From NCBI GenBank assembly GCA_964454335.1, contig CAYVVT010000008.1, forward strand, positions 89,834 to 153,833: a DNA stretch of 64,000 nucleotides. Direction: 5' to 3'. Below, piece after piece: positions 52,347-61,108 of the stretch. Within the stretch, counting starts at the first letter, position 1. The number at the start of each line of letters is the position of its first letter. A program made the translations under genes and the position numbers. The notes under the pieces are model-generated. The model was given only the letters and a program-made list of their open reading frames with translations, made no database searches and had not been told where the DNA came from. The stretch is from CAYVVT01 sp964454335. Its GTDB lineage: Bacteria > Fidelibacterota > UBA8477 > JABMPR01.

Positions 52347-53738
52347 CTAGGCACCCATCTTCTTCACACGATCCACGACTTCGTCGAATCCACCGGCAAA
52401 CAGGTAGGCATTCTCCGGAAACTCATCGCCTTCCCCATTCAGAATGGCTTCAAAACCAGCAACGGTGTCTTCCAGGGAAACGTAACGACCTTCTGTACCA
52501 GTAAAGGCTTCGGCCACGAAGAAGGGCTGAGAGAGGAATCGCTGGATGCGACGCGCCCGGCGAACCACCATCTTATCTTCATCAGAAAGTTCATCCATAC
52601 CCAGGATGGCGATGATGTCCTGCAGGTCGTTGTACTTCTGCAGCACTCCCTGTACCTGCTTGGCCACACCATAATGATGATCACCCACCACGCGGGGATC
52701 CAGGATGCGGGAGCTTGAGGCCAGGGGATCCACGGCCGGGTAGATACCCAGCTCAGAGATCGCGCGTTCCAGGACCGTGGTAGCATCCAGGTGAGCAAAG
52801 GCTGTCGCTGGAGCAGGATCTGTGAGATCATCAGCAGGGACATAGATGGCCTGCACGGAGGTCACAGAACCTTTCTTGGTGGAGGTGATGCGTTCCTGGA
52901 GATCACCCATCTCCGTTGAAAGGGTTGGCTGATAACCCACAGCGGAGGGCATTCTACCCAGCAGGGCGGATACTTCAGAACCCGCCTGGGTAAAACGGAA
53001 AATATTGTCGATGAAGAGCAGCACGTCCTTGCCTTCTTTATCACGGAAGTATTCAGCCATGGTAAGTCCAGAAAGTCCCACTCGCAGGCGGGCTCCCGGG
53101 GGTTCGTTCATCTGACCAAAGACCAGGGCGGTCTTGTCGATGACGCCTGATTCAGTCATCTCCAGGTAAAGGTCGTTGCCTTCACGGGTTCGTTCACCCA
53201 CCCCTGCAAAGACTGAGTAGCCGCCGTGTTCTGTGGCGATATTACGGATGAGTTCCTGAATGAGGACCGTTTTGCCTACACCAGCACCACCGAAAAGACC
53301 CGTTTTCCCACCCTTGGAATAGGGTTCCAGAAGATCCACCACCTTGATGCCCGTTTCCAGGATCTCACTGGAGGTGGTCAGATCTTCCTGTTTGGGTGGA
53401 TCATGGTGAATGGGAGAGCGTTCGGTCTTGGGATCCGGTTTACCATCGATGGCGTTGCCCACAACATCGAACATGCGCCCCAGGGTGGCTTCACCCACAG
53501 GCACGGAGATGGGCTCACCCATGTCCTTGACGGCGGTTCCACGGGTTAATCCATCAGTGGAATCCATGGCCACAGTGCGAACCACGGCATCACCCAGATG
53601 CTGGGCTACTTCGAGTACGAGGATACCTTCCCCATGCTCCACGTGCAGGGCATTCAGCACTTCTGGCAGGTTGCCGTCTTCAAACATGACATCAACGACA
53701 GCACCCATGATCTGAACGACTTTTCCTTGATTAGGCAT
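52347..53738 (-). CDS. atpD: F-type ATP synthase subunit beta
   Basis: Catalytic subunit of F1, 463 residues. Seen: P-loop GGAGVGKT near residue 150, VGERTREGNDL near 180, LLFIDNIFRFTQAGSEVSALLGR near 240 (written in part: FIDNIFRFTQAG), and IYVPADDLTDPAP near 330. The Walker B Asp is in LLFIDN. Length and motifs are normal. ATG 53738 begins 21 bases after atpG. Confidence 0.98.
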   Translation of the reverse strand: MPNQGKVVQIMGAVVDVMFEDGNLPEVLNALHVEHGEGILVLEVAQHLGDAVVRTVAMDSTDGLTRGTAVKDMGEPISVPVGEATLGRMFDVVGNAIDGKPDPKTERSPIHHDPPKQEDLTTSSEILETGIKVVDLLEPYSKGGKTGLFGGAGVGKTVLIQELIRNIATEHGGYSVFAGVGERTREGNDLYLEMTESGVIDKTALVFGQMNEPPGARLRVGLSGLTMAEYFRDKEGKDVLLFIDNIFRFTQAGSEVSALLGRMPSAVGYQPTLSTEMGDLQERITSTKKGSVTSVQAIYVPADDLTDPAPATAFAHLDATTVLERAISELGIYPAVDPLASSSRILDPRVVGDHHYGVAKQVQGVLQKYNDLQDIIAILGMDELSDEDKMVVRRARRIQRFLSQPFFVAEAFTGTEGRYVSLEDTVAGFEAILNGEGDEFPENAYLFAGGFDEVVDRVKKMGA

Positions 53739-53759
53739 CGTAAATCAAATTCCTCTCTA

Positions 53760-54617
53760 CTATTCCACTAAAGCTTCAGCCCCACTCACTACCTCGAGAA
53801 TCTCAGTAGTGATGGCAGCCTGGCGGGCCTTGTTGAATTCCAGCGTCAGCTTACTAATGAGCTCGCCAGCATTCTCGGTGGCGTTGTCCATGGCCGTCAT
53901 CCGGGCAGCCTGCTCAGCTGCATTGGATTCCAGCAGGAAGCGCCACATCTGTACATTTAAATGTCTGGGGATCAAGGACTTGACTATTTCGTCCTTTGAA
54001 GGTTCGAAAAGGAAGTCCGTAAAGGGAATATCCTCATCCTCATCCAGGACCAGGGGCAGATAGTGGAAATCCACTATTTCCTGCTGAGCGACATTTTTGA
54101 ATTCATTACTGATAATACGGACATCATCGTATTCACCATCAAGGTAGCGACTGGTGATACTGGACCCGATATCAATGGCATGCTGAAACTCCAGATCACG
54201 CCAGAATTCAGTATGGGATTCCAGTACATTGTAATCACGCTTGGTGAAGAAATCCCGTCCCTTACGTCCGATACAGATGAGCTTGCTGCGATCCTTGCCA
54301 TAGTCATCGATAATGGTCTGGGCCCGTTTCAGGATGTTGGTATTGAAACTTCCACACAATCCCCGGTCAGATGTGATCACAATAAAAGCCTTCTGCTCGG
54401 CAGAGCGAACTCCCAGTAGCGGATGGAGACCGCGATCGATATCCGGGAGCAAACGCTTCAATACACCGTTGATGCGATATGCATAGGGCCGGGCCTGTTC
54501 CATGTTCTGCTGGGCACGACGCAGCTTGGCGGCTGCCACCAGTTTCATGGCCCGGGTCACCTGTCGAATACTGTCGACAGTGCTGATGCGTTTCCGGATA
54601 TGCTTCAGATTGGCCAT
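53760..54617 (-). CDS. atpG: F-type ATP synthase subunit gamma
   Basis: Rotor shaft subunit, 285 residues. N-terminal IRKRISTVDSIRQVTRAMKLVAAAKLRRA and C-terminal MTAMDNATENAGELISKLTLEFNKARQAAITTEILE (in parts) form the coiled-coil shaft, and ITSDRGLCGSFNTN is the central-domain signature. ATG 54617 starts 9 bases after the atpA stop. Confidence 0.97.
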   Translation of the reverse strand: MANLKHIRKRISTVDSIRQVTRAMKLVAAAKLRRAQQNMEQARPYAYRINGVLKRLLPDIDRGLHPLLGVRSAEQKAFIVITSDRGLCGSFNTNILKRAQTIIDDYGKDRSKLICIGRKGRDFFTKRDYNVLESHTEFWRDLEFQHAIDIGSSITSRYLDGEYDDVRIISNEFKNVAQQEIVDFHYLPLVLDEDEDIPFTDFLFEPSKDEIVKSLIPRHLNVQMWRFLLESNAAEQAARMTAMDNATENAGELISKLTLEFNKARQAAITTEILEVVSGAEALVE

Positions 54618-54626
54618 GTGGACCTC

Positions 54627-56153
54627 TTAGGCGACAAAACCTTTCGCAAACTCCTCACTGACCTTGGCCAGTGCCGCATCGATCTCATCCGTCAGTTTCT
54701 TCTCTGTCCTTATCTTGTCCAACAGCTTACTCTGCGAAGCTTCCAGAAAACTCAGGAACTCCCCTTCGAATCGTCCGATCTCATGGGCGGGGACTTCATC
54801 CAGATAACCCTTGACGCCGGCATAGATGATGGCGATCTGCTGTTCCACCGCCATGGGGACATACTGATCCTGCTTAAGGATCTCGTAAAGCCGCTCGCCA
54901 CGAGCCAGCTGCTGCTGTGTGGCCTTGTCCAGGTCTGACCCGAATTTTGCAAATGCCTGCAACTCGCGATACTGGGCCAGGTCAAGACGCAGAGAGCCCG
55001 CGATCTTCTTCATGATGGGGATCTGTGCATTTCCGCCAACACGGGATACCGAGATACCCACGTTCAGACCAGGGCGTTGCCCCGCATTGAACAATTCTGA
55101 TTCCAGGAAGATCTGACCATCCGTAATGGAGATCACGTTGGTGGGAATGTAAGCTGATACATCCCCTGCCTGGGTCTCGATCACCGGTAGTGCGGTAAGG
55201 GAACCGCCTCCCAGATCGTCGTGCAGTTTGGATGCACGTTCCAGCAGACGGGAATGCAGGTAGAAGACATCACCTGGATATGCCTCACGTCCCGGAGGAC
55301 GACGGAGCAGCAGGGACATCTGGCGATAGGCTACGGCATGTTTGGAAAGATCATCATAGATGATAAGGGCATGTTTGCCGTTATCGCGGAAGTACTCACC
55401 CACTGAGGCACCGGCATAGGGCGCCAGGAACTGCAGGGGAGCCGGATCGGAAGCATTGGCAGCGATCACCGTGGTGTATTCCATAGCGCCCTGGGCTTCC
55501 AGCTCCGCCACCACGCGGGCAACGGTTGAAGCCTTCTGGCCGATAGCAACATAGATACAGTAAACGGGAGCATCACCCTTATGGGTATCCTTCTGATTGA
55601 TGATGGTATCAATGGCGATGGCGGTCTTGCCGGTCTGACGGTCACCAATGATGAGCTCACGCTGACCACGGCCGATAGGGATCATGCTGTCAATGGCCTT
55701 GATACCGGTCTGGAGGGGTTCTTTAACCGGCTGGCGCTGCAGCACACCCAGTGCCTTGCGCTCTACGGCGTAGGTTTCCGAAGCCTTGATCTCACCCTTG
55801 CCGTCCATGGGACGACCGATGGGACTGAGAACGCGACCGAGTACGGCTTCACCGACGCCGATTTCCACGACCTTGCCGGTACGCTTGACCTGATCACCCT
55901 CCCTTACGAGGGTCGTGTTCCCAAACAGGACCAGGCCTACTTCGTCCTCTTCGAGGTTCATGGCCATACCCACAACGCCGTTGGGCAATTCCACGAGCTC
56001 CGAGGACATCACATTCTCAAGGCCGGTGACGCGGGCGATACCATCACCTACCATGATCACTTCACCGATCTCCGAAACATCTACGGATAGATCCAGCTTG
56101 CCCAGTTCTTCCTGCAGCAGCTTGGTGATCTCGTCTGTGCGAATATCCGTCAT
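54627..56153 (-). CDS. atpA: F-type ATP synthase subunit alpha
   Basis: Non-catalytic nucleotide-binding subunit of F1, 508 residues. Seen: P-loop GDRQTGKTAIA near residue 170, ALIIYDDLSKHAVAYRQMSL near 265, and PGREAYPGDVFYLHSRLLER, all diagnostic. The long helical C-terminal domain is complete. It lies 16 bases after the atpH stop. Confidence 0.98.
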   Translation of the reverse strand: MTDIRTDEITKLLQEELGKLDLSVDVSEIGEVIMVGDGIARVTGLENVMSSELVELPNGVVGMAMNLEEDEVGLVLFGNTTLVREGDQVKRTGKVVEIGVGEAVLGRVLSPIGRPMDGKGEIKASETYAVERKALGVLQRQPVKEPLQTGIKAIDSMIPIGRGQRELIIGDRQTGKTAIAIDTIINQKDTHKGDAPVYCIYVAIGQKASTVARVVAELEAQGAMEYTTVIAANASDPAPLQFLAPYAGASVGEYFRDNGKHALIIYDDLSKHAVAYRQMSLLLRRPPGREAYPGDVFYLHSRLLERASKLHDDLGGGSLTALPVIETQAGDVSAYIPTNVISITDGQIFLESELFNAGQRPGLNVGISVSRVGGNAQIPIMKKIAGSLRLDLAQYRELQAFAKFGSDLDKATQQQLARGERLYEILKQDQYVPMAVEQQIAIIYAGVKGYLDEVPAHEIGRFEGEFLSFLEASQSKLLDKIRTEKKLTDEIDAALAKVSEEFAKGFVA

Positions 56154-56169
56154 AACAAGAATCTTCCTT

Positions 56170-56706
56170 CTAGGACTCTAATAAGGTGTCCCTGATCTGT
56201 GCCAGTTGACTGGCCACGGAACCATCTAATATGGTATTTCCTACTCTGAGGGTCATGCCGCCCAGAATATCCTCATCCACTCGTGCGGAGAAATCCGCGG
56301 AGTGCGAAGTGACCTTCTCCACTGTCTCTCTGATACTCTGCTCCAGTTCCGGAGAGAGTTTCTCTGTTGAGACCGCTTCCACCCGTACCCGATTACTGCG
56401 CTGATAATAACCCAGTTCGAGGTGGTGGATGATCTCTCCAAGGACCTTCATGTCCTTTTCCTCACCCAGCGTAATCAGAAGGGCCTGATTGATGGCGTGC
56501 AGGTTGGGAAAGAGCTTTGACAACAATGCTTCCTTGTCAGCATTCTTGACACGTTTTGAGGCCAGGGCAGCCTTGAGTTGCGGTGACTTGCGATAGACAT
56601 CGAAAAATGCCGTCATACTGCGATATACATCTTCCAGAGCACTCTGCTGCTCCGCGATGTTCAACAGTAATTGTGCATATTGACGACTTTTGGCTGCCTT
56701 GCGCAT
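56170..56706 (-). CDS. atpH: F-type ATP synthase subunit delta
   Basis: Peripheral-stalk connector, 178 residues. The helical N-terminal domain (SRQYAQLLLNIAEQQSALEDV) and the C-terminal DEDILGGMTLRVGNTILDGSV are the family marks. Its ATG overlaps the atpF stop by one base (TGATG). Confidence 0.95.
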   Translation of the reverse strand: MRKAAKSRQYAQLLLNIAEQQSALEDVYRSMTAFFDVYRKSPQLKAALASKRVKNADKEALLSKLFPNLHAINQALLITLGEEKDMKVLGEIIHHLELGYYQRSNRVRVEAVSTEKLSPELEQSIRETVEKVTSHSADFSARVDEDILGGMTLRVGNTILDGSVASQLAQIRDTLLES

Positions 56707-57200
56707 CAGTTCTTACCGTACTCCTTCAAGGCATCCTGAACGATTCGTTCATTGTCCTCTTTAGAGAGGGTCTTGCGGATGACCTTTTCAGCGGCCATCA
56801 AGCTGAGGTCGACGATCTGTTCCCGGATCTCGGCGATGGCTTTCTCACGCTCGGTACCGATCTGTGATTCGGCCCGTTTGAGCATGTCCACCGCTTTTTC
56901 CTGGGACTCCTTGAGTATATCGGCTTTCATGCGTTCAGCCGTCTCTTTCCCGGATGCGACGATCTCCTGGGCTTCGTGGCGTGCCTTGGCTACCATTTCC
57001 TCGTACTCCTTGGCCACCTTGTCGGCTTCCTTACGGGCTTCCTCTGCCTCCTGCAGGGATTCGCGTATGAAATCCTCACGGCGTTCAAGGGCACGGATCA
57101 TGGGTCTCCAGGCCTTCCAGCCCAGAATGAACAGGACCACAAAAAAGGTGATCCAGGTCCAGACCATTAATCCCGTGTCAAATTTGAGTAGGTTCTCCAT
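56706..57200 (-). CDS. atpF: F-type ATP synthase subunit b
   Basis: Peripheral stalk, 164 residues: one N-terminal membrane helix (LMVWTWITFFVVLFILGWKAW) followed by a long charged coiled coil (AEEARKEADKVAKEYEEMV and on). GGAGG precedes ATG 57200. It lies between atpE and atpH as in the standard order. Confidence 0.96.
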   Translation of the reverse strand: MENLLKFDTGLMVWTWITFFVVLFILGWKAWRPMIRALERREDFIRESLQEAEEARKEADKVAKEYEEMVAKARHEAQEIVASGKETAERMKADILKESQEKAVDMLKRAESQIGTEREKAIAEIREQIVDLSLMAAEKVIRKTLSKEDNERIVQDALKEYGKN

Positions 57201-57224
57201 AGATCCTCCAGGGGAGTAATCCTC

Positions 57225-57449
57225 TTACTTCAGGGCGATGAGCAGGGCAACAACCTCACCGATGATGGCAACACCTTCGAGGAGGAAGAGGGGCAGATTG
57301 ACTGCGCCTGTGATGCTGCTGGCGGCTTCAGGCTGACGGGCGATCCCGGCAGCGGCGGCTGCGGCCAGTTTGCCGATACCAAGACCGGCTCCGATGACGA
57401 TCATACCTGCACCGATGGCGGCACCGAGATAAGCGACTGACATTTCCAT
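57225..57449 (-). CDS. atpE: F-type ATP synthase subunit c
   Basis: Proteolipid of the rotor ring, 74 residues, two membrane helices joined by the ARQPEAA loop. By distance from Arg38 of RQP, the ion-binding acid is Glu58 (LPLFLLEGVAI). The first-helix position where Na+-type rings have Gln is Ile25, and Gly follows the Glu, so H+ coupling is more likely. A second Glu, Glu65, sits in the same helix, which is unusual. AAGGAG precedes the ATG at 57449; ATG 57443 is an alternative. Confidence 0.95.
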   Translation of the reverse strand: MEMSVAYLGAAIGAGMIVIGAGLGIGKLAAAAAAGIARQPEAASSITGAVNLPLFLLEGVAIIGEVVALLIALK

Positions 57450-57585
57450 GTTTGAACTCCTTTTAAACTAGCTTTGTTAGACGGCCCATGACCATACCAG
57501 CCTCCCGGCAGCCTGTCTTGTATCCCTGAACGGAGCTGCAGGTTTGGAATGGGGTGATATGGAGGGCAAATTTCTCAAATTATCA

Positions 57586-58404
57586 TTAATGATGCGGGTG
57601 AATGGATCCCCCGATAAACACTGAAGACAATAGTGTGAACACGTAAGCCTGGACAATACAGACGATGACCTCCAGAAAGGTGATACCCACATTCAGGGCT
57701 ACCGAACCAACACCTACGAAGGCATTATGCAGCAGGAAGATGGGAGCAAAGATCGCCAGCATGGCCACATGCCCGGCTGTCATGTTCGCCGCCAGTCGCA
57801 TGGTGAGTGCAAAGGGTCTTACGAACATACTGAGGATCTCGATGGGGATCAGGATGAAGAGCACGGGCCAGGGCACATTCCCCGGAACCAAATTCTTCCA
57901 GTGACCAAAGAAACCATGCTCCTTGATCCCGGCCACAATGACGGCAAAGAAGGTGATGATTGCCAGAGCGGCAGTAAGGTTCACATTCCCGGTGGCGGTT
58001 GTGCCGCCATGTCCATGATTGATGTACTGGAATGCGGGAATAAGGCCCAGGAAATTCATGAAGATGATCATGAAGAAGAAGCTCAGCACCAGTGGTCCCC
58101 AGGAGAGCATGTGCTTCTTGCCCACGGTGGGCATCAGGATGCCCGTGCGTACAAAGTCCACCACGAACTCGAAAGCATTGCTGAAACCGCTGGGTACGGG
58201 TAGTTCTTCCTTGCGGTATCGACGGGTGGCCCAGAGCCCCAGACCAAGTAACAGACCCGCTGCAACCCAGAGCATGATCACATGCTTGGTGATGGACAGA
58301 TCGACACCAAAAACCTCTAAATGAAACATAACGTCGCTGTTCGCGACGTGTTCAATGATCTTATCCCCGATGTTGGTACTGGCGCCGTGTTGCTCTGCCG
58401 CCAT
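57586..58404 (-). CDS. atpB: F-type ATP synthase subunit a
   Basis: Stator membrane subunit, 272 residues with several membrane helices. MFVRPFALTMRLAANMTAGH carries the essential Arg of the proton channel, followed by the GxH typical of many bacteria outside the Proteobacteria. GHGGTTATGNVNLTAALAI is in the expected place before it. The His-rich extreme C-terminus (SIHPHH) is notable. The 136-base gap to atpE shows no feature I can name. Confidence 0.96.
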   Translation of the reverse strand: MAAEQHGASTNIGDKIIEHVANSDVMFHLEVFGVDLSITKHVIMLWVAAGLLLGLGLWATRRYRKEELPVPSGFSNAFEFVVDFVRTGILMPTVGKKHMLSWGPLVLSFFFMIIFMNFLGLIPAFQYINHGHGGTTATGNVNLTAALAIITFFAVIVAGIKEHGFFGHWKNLVPGNVPWPVLFILIPIEILSMFVRPFALTMRLAANMTAGHVAMLAIFAPIFLLHNAFVGVGSVALNVGITFLEVIVCIVQAYVFTLLSSVFIGGSIHPHH

Positions 58405-58410
58405 TCGGCT

Positions 58411-58797
58411 CTAATCCCCTTCGTTCAGCTCTTCCCGACCCGTTAAAAGCGGCCAATGATAAGCTTCGGTCATATGCCATGCAAGGAAGTTTGTAAGTAA
58501 TGTTACAATAAATGTCATGTTGTGCAGATTCTCGGATCCCAGCAGCAATGCAGCCCACCCTCCGATGAGCAGGATCTTCACTCCGAATCCAATGATATTC
58601 AGCTTTTGAAAGTAGACCCCGTCCCTGCCTTTCTGACGCGATCCGACATACAGAAGTGCGCAACTGATGAGCACCGGCAGGATGGCTCCGGCCAGCAGTG
58701 ACTTGATCCACTCCGGGTGGCCGGCGAACCACATGCCCAGCATGGCCAGGCCGTTCATCACGATACCGGCCAGCAGGACCAGCAGAGCCGGATTCAT
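58411..58797 (-). CDS. ATP synthase subunit I-like membrane protein
   Basis: A 128-residue protein with about four hydrophobic segments, starting MNPALLVLLAGIVMNGLAML. Position directly before atpB and size match AtpI-type assembly factors, although primary sequence is poorly conserved in that family. The role would be c-ring assembly or Mg2+ uptake for the synthase. Its ATG overlaps the AtpZ-like stop by 4 bases (ATGA). Confidence 0.75.
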   Translation of the reverse strand: MNPALLVLLAGIVMNGLAMLGMWFAGHPEWIKSLLAGAILPVLISCALLYVGSRQKGRDGVYFQKLNIIGFGVKILLIGGWAALLLGSENLHNMTFIVTLLTNFLAWHMTEAYHWPLLTGREELNEGD

Positions 58798-59036
58798 TTA
58801 TTCCTCTCCATGAACATGGTTTTATACAGGTCCCACATGCCCACGGCAACGCCCAGCAGGGCGCCGATCAGCAGGCCGTATGGTTTCCATCCAAATTTAT
58901 AATCCAGGAAGTATCCCACCGCTCCCAGACCGAGCACAGCTCCGGTCATTGTGGAGCCCACGGCCAGGAGCTGACCCTTGGGGTTTGGATCAGGATTCGG
59001 GTTCGAAGGTGATCTGGGATTGTGCTGCTTCGGCAT
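58794..59036 (-). CDS. AtpZ/AtpI family protein
   Basis: An 80-residue protein with two membrane helices (MTGAVLGLGAVGYFLDYKFG and YGLLIGALLGVAVGMWDLYK), the AtpZ pattern found at the head of ATP synthase operons. The N-terminal 25 residues are Pro/Asn-rich and read through the end of the bactofilin gene, giving a 47-base overlap, so the true start may be later (ATG 58949 is possible). Confidence 0.8.
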   Translation of the reverse strand: MPKQHNPRSPSNPNPDPNPKGQLLAVGSTMTGAVLGLGAVGYFLDYKFGWKPYGLLIGALLGVAVGMWDLYKTMFMERNK

Positions 59037-59394
59037 TCAGTGGTGTCTCTTCGTTGGCATCTTCGGAAACCATCGAACTGTGGCCCTGGAATACTGCACC
59101 GTCTTCGATGATCAGGCGGCTGGCAATGACATCGCCTTTGAGTTTGGCGGATTTACCCAGGGCTACTTTGCCCCTCACATTCACATCCCCTCCGACGATG
59201 CCACCGATGATGGCATATTCTCCCTGGATACCGCCTTTGACCACACCGGTCTCGGATACGGTGACAAATCCGGTAGCCACCACACTGCCTTCCACAGTGC
59301 CGTTGATATGGGCACTGCCATTGACGTTCATATCGCCGTGGACAAGGGTTCCACGACCTACGATGGTTTCGATCCGATGTATGCGATTTGCCAT
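58990..59394 (-). CDS. Bactofilin
   Basis: A 134-residue cytoskeletal protein. Gly-rich beta repeats (IVGRGTLVHGDMNVNGSAHI, then VEGSVVATGFVTV, IQGEYAIIGGIVGGDVNVRG) form the beta-helix that polymerises without nucleotide. The tail is acidic. The start is 2 bases after the M23 peptidase stop, the coupled pair known from bacteria where bactofilins position a peptidoglycan hydrolase to shape the cell. Confidence 0.95.
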   Translation of the reverse strand: MANRIHRIETIVGRGTLVHGDMNVNGSAHINGTVEGSVVATGFVTVSETGVVKGGIQGEYAIIGGIVGGDVNVRGKVALGKSAKLKGDVIASRLIIEDGAVFQGHSSMVSEDANEETPLNAEAAQSQITFEPES

Positions 59395-59396
59395 AT

Positions 59397-60191
59397 TCAG
59401 TTCATCTCCGGTATCTGTGATGGGTGTTCTTCTGCAAGCTCAATGATAATGGTGGCCGGATCCAGCGGGATGCCGTCATGCCAGATCTCGAAATGCAGAT
59501 GGGCACCTGCTGACAGACCGGTATTCCCCATGATGGCGATGGGCTCCGCCCTTTCCACCACCTGCCGTTGCCTTACCAGATTTCGTTCGTTGTGCCCATA
59601 GACGGTCATATAGCCGTTGCCGTGATCGATGATGATGGTATTGCCATACCGGTAGGTCCAGTCTGAGAAGATCACATAACCCCGGCCAGAAGCTTTCACC
59701 ACCCGGTCATCTATGGATGAAAGATCGATCCCCAGGTGATCTTCGTTGAAGATGCCATCGCGTATCTGGTAATGAGCATTTACAAATCCCCTGATAGGCA
59801 TATAGGTGGGCAGATCCTCAAGCAACCCCATTGTCTCGAACGGAGTGATCTCCCAACCGGTCTCAGTCAGGGTGTCACCGGCTTCATTTACGATCTCATA
59901 GTGACTACCCAGAGTACTCTCAATAAAATGATTGATCTCCTCGATGCGCTTCACATTCTCCAGTACATCGGCGACCTGCTGACGTTCAGCCAGCAGCATC
60001 TGGTTCTCAGTAAGCAGATCATCGAAACGCATGGCCCTGGGGATGATCACCGCCAATACGGCAACGATGATCACCAGCACAATGGCTGCCAGCCATTTCA
60101 GGAAGCGCAGGGTGCCGGCGGAAAAGGAGATCGATCGACCGCTGGCTTCATTATCAGGCAGGAGTAGAAGGGTGTATTTTTCGTGTTTCAT
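59397..60191 (-). CDS. M23 family peptidoglycan endopeptidase
   Basis: A 264-residue inner-membrane-anchored enzyme: a membrane segment at about 33-52 (WLAAIVLVIIVAVLAVII), a short coiled coil, then a LytM domain with HLGIDLSS (zinc His and Asp), MTVYGH and HLHFEIW (last zinc ligand). All three zinc ligands are present, so it should be active on peptide cross-links. It is coupled to the bactofilin gene. Confidence 0.92.
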   Translation of the reverse strand: MKHEKYTLLLLPDNEASGRSISFSAGTLRFLKWLAAIVLVIIVAVLAVIIPRAMRFDDLLTENQMLLAERQQVADVLENVKRIEEINHFIESTLGSHYEIVNEAGDTLTETGWEITPFETMGLLEDLPTYMPIRGFVNAHYQIRDGIFNEDHLGIDLSSIDDRVVKASGRGYVIFSDWTYRYGNTIIIDHGNGYMTVYGHNERNLVRQRQVVERAEPIAIMGNTGLSAGAHLHFEIWHDGIPLDPATIIIELAEEHPSQIPEMN

Positions 60192-60220
60192 AAAATCGAT
60201 TCTAAAAGCTGAAATTGATC

Positions 60221-61108
60221 TCAGTCAGCAAGTTCGGAGAGTAATTCTACCAGGCGCTCCAGGTCCTCCTGGCTGTAGTATTCAACCTCGATGATCCCCT
60301 TTTTCCGTCCGGGCTTGATCACAACGCGGGTTCCCAGGAGCGTCATCAATTCCTCTTCCACCTTGCGGATGTACAGCGATTTGGTACTGGCTTTACGCTT
60401 TGGTCTGGATCCAACGGTCTTCTTCTTGATCTTGTTGATGTACTTTTCGGTCTCACGCACACTCAAGTGCGCACGTTGGATATGATGAAAAGCGTGGATC
60501 TGCTCCTTGGAGGTTTCGATCCCCAGAATGGCCCGGGCATGGCCGGCAGAGATCTGCAGGGTCTTGATGGCCGTCTTGATCTCAGGGGGCAGTTTCAACA
60601 GACGCAGACTGTTGGTGATGGTAACCCGGCTTTTGCCGATGTTCTTGGCAATGTCCTCGTGGGAAAGATCGTATTTGCCTGAGAGCAGGCTGTAAGCCTC
60701 GGCTTCTTCCAGGGGATTGAGATTGTCGCGCTGCAGATTCTCGATGAGCGCAAGCTCCATCATGTCCACGTCCTCGCGTACCTGCAGGATGTAGGCGGGA
60801 ATACTCTCCATACCCAGTTCCTTGCAGGCCCGCAGGCGGCGTTCACCGGCGATGACCTGGTAGCCGTCCTCCACCAGTCGGACCGTGATCGGCTGGACAA
60901 GACCTTTTGCTTCGATTGAAGCTTTCAGATCATCAAGGGTTTCACGAGCCTTGTCGGAATCAAAATCCTTGCGCGGTTGAAAGGGATTCGGCGCAACTTC
61001 AGCGGGAGCCAGATAGACAATGTGTCCACCGGGTTCCTGGACCTGGCCTTCATCAAGTGAATCCAGGATGGCGTCGATACCACGGCCCAGTCTGCTTTTA
61101 TCAGGCAC
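60221..61108 (-). CDS. parB: Chromosome partitioning protein ParB
   Basis: DNA-binding CTPase clamp that loads at parS near the replication origin, 295 residues. Seen: NPFQPRKDF, the GERRLRACKELG CTP-binding motif near residue 90, ENLQRDNLNPLEEAEAY, and an HTH (SHEDIAKNIGKSRVTITNSLRLLKLP). GTG 61108 overlaps the parA stop by 8 bases and has AGGAGG at 9-base spacing. I did not see a parS-like 16-base palindrome in the window. Confidence 0.96.
   Translation of the reverse strand: MPDKSRLGRGIDAILDSLDEGQVQEPGGHIVYLAPAEVAPNPFQPRKDFDSDKARETLDDLKASIEAKGLVQPITVRLVEDGYQVIAGERRLRACKELGMESIPAYILQVREDVDMMELALIENLQRDNLNPLEEAEAYSLLSGKYDLSHEDIAKNIGKSRVTITNSLRLLKLPPEIKTAIKTLQISAGHARAILGIETSKEQIHAFHHIQRAHLSVRETEKYINKIKKKTVGSRPKRKASTKSLYIRKVEEELMTLLGTRVVIKPGRKKGIIEVEYYSQEDLERLVELLSELAD

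Noticed and set aside
51918..52718. A 266-codon open frame on the plus strand opposite atpC and the end of atpD
   Set aside because: The opposite strand encodes two certain ATP synthase subunits; the antisense frame has no recognisable domain and no ribosome binding site.
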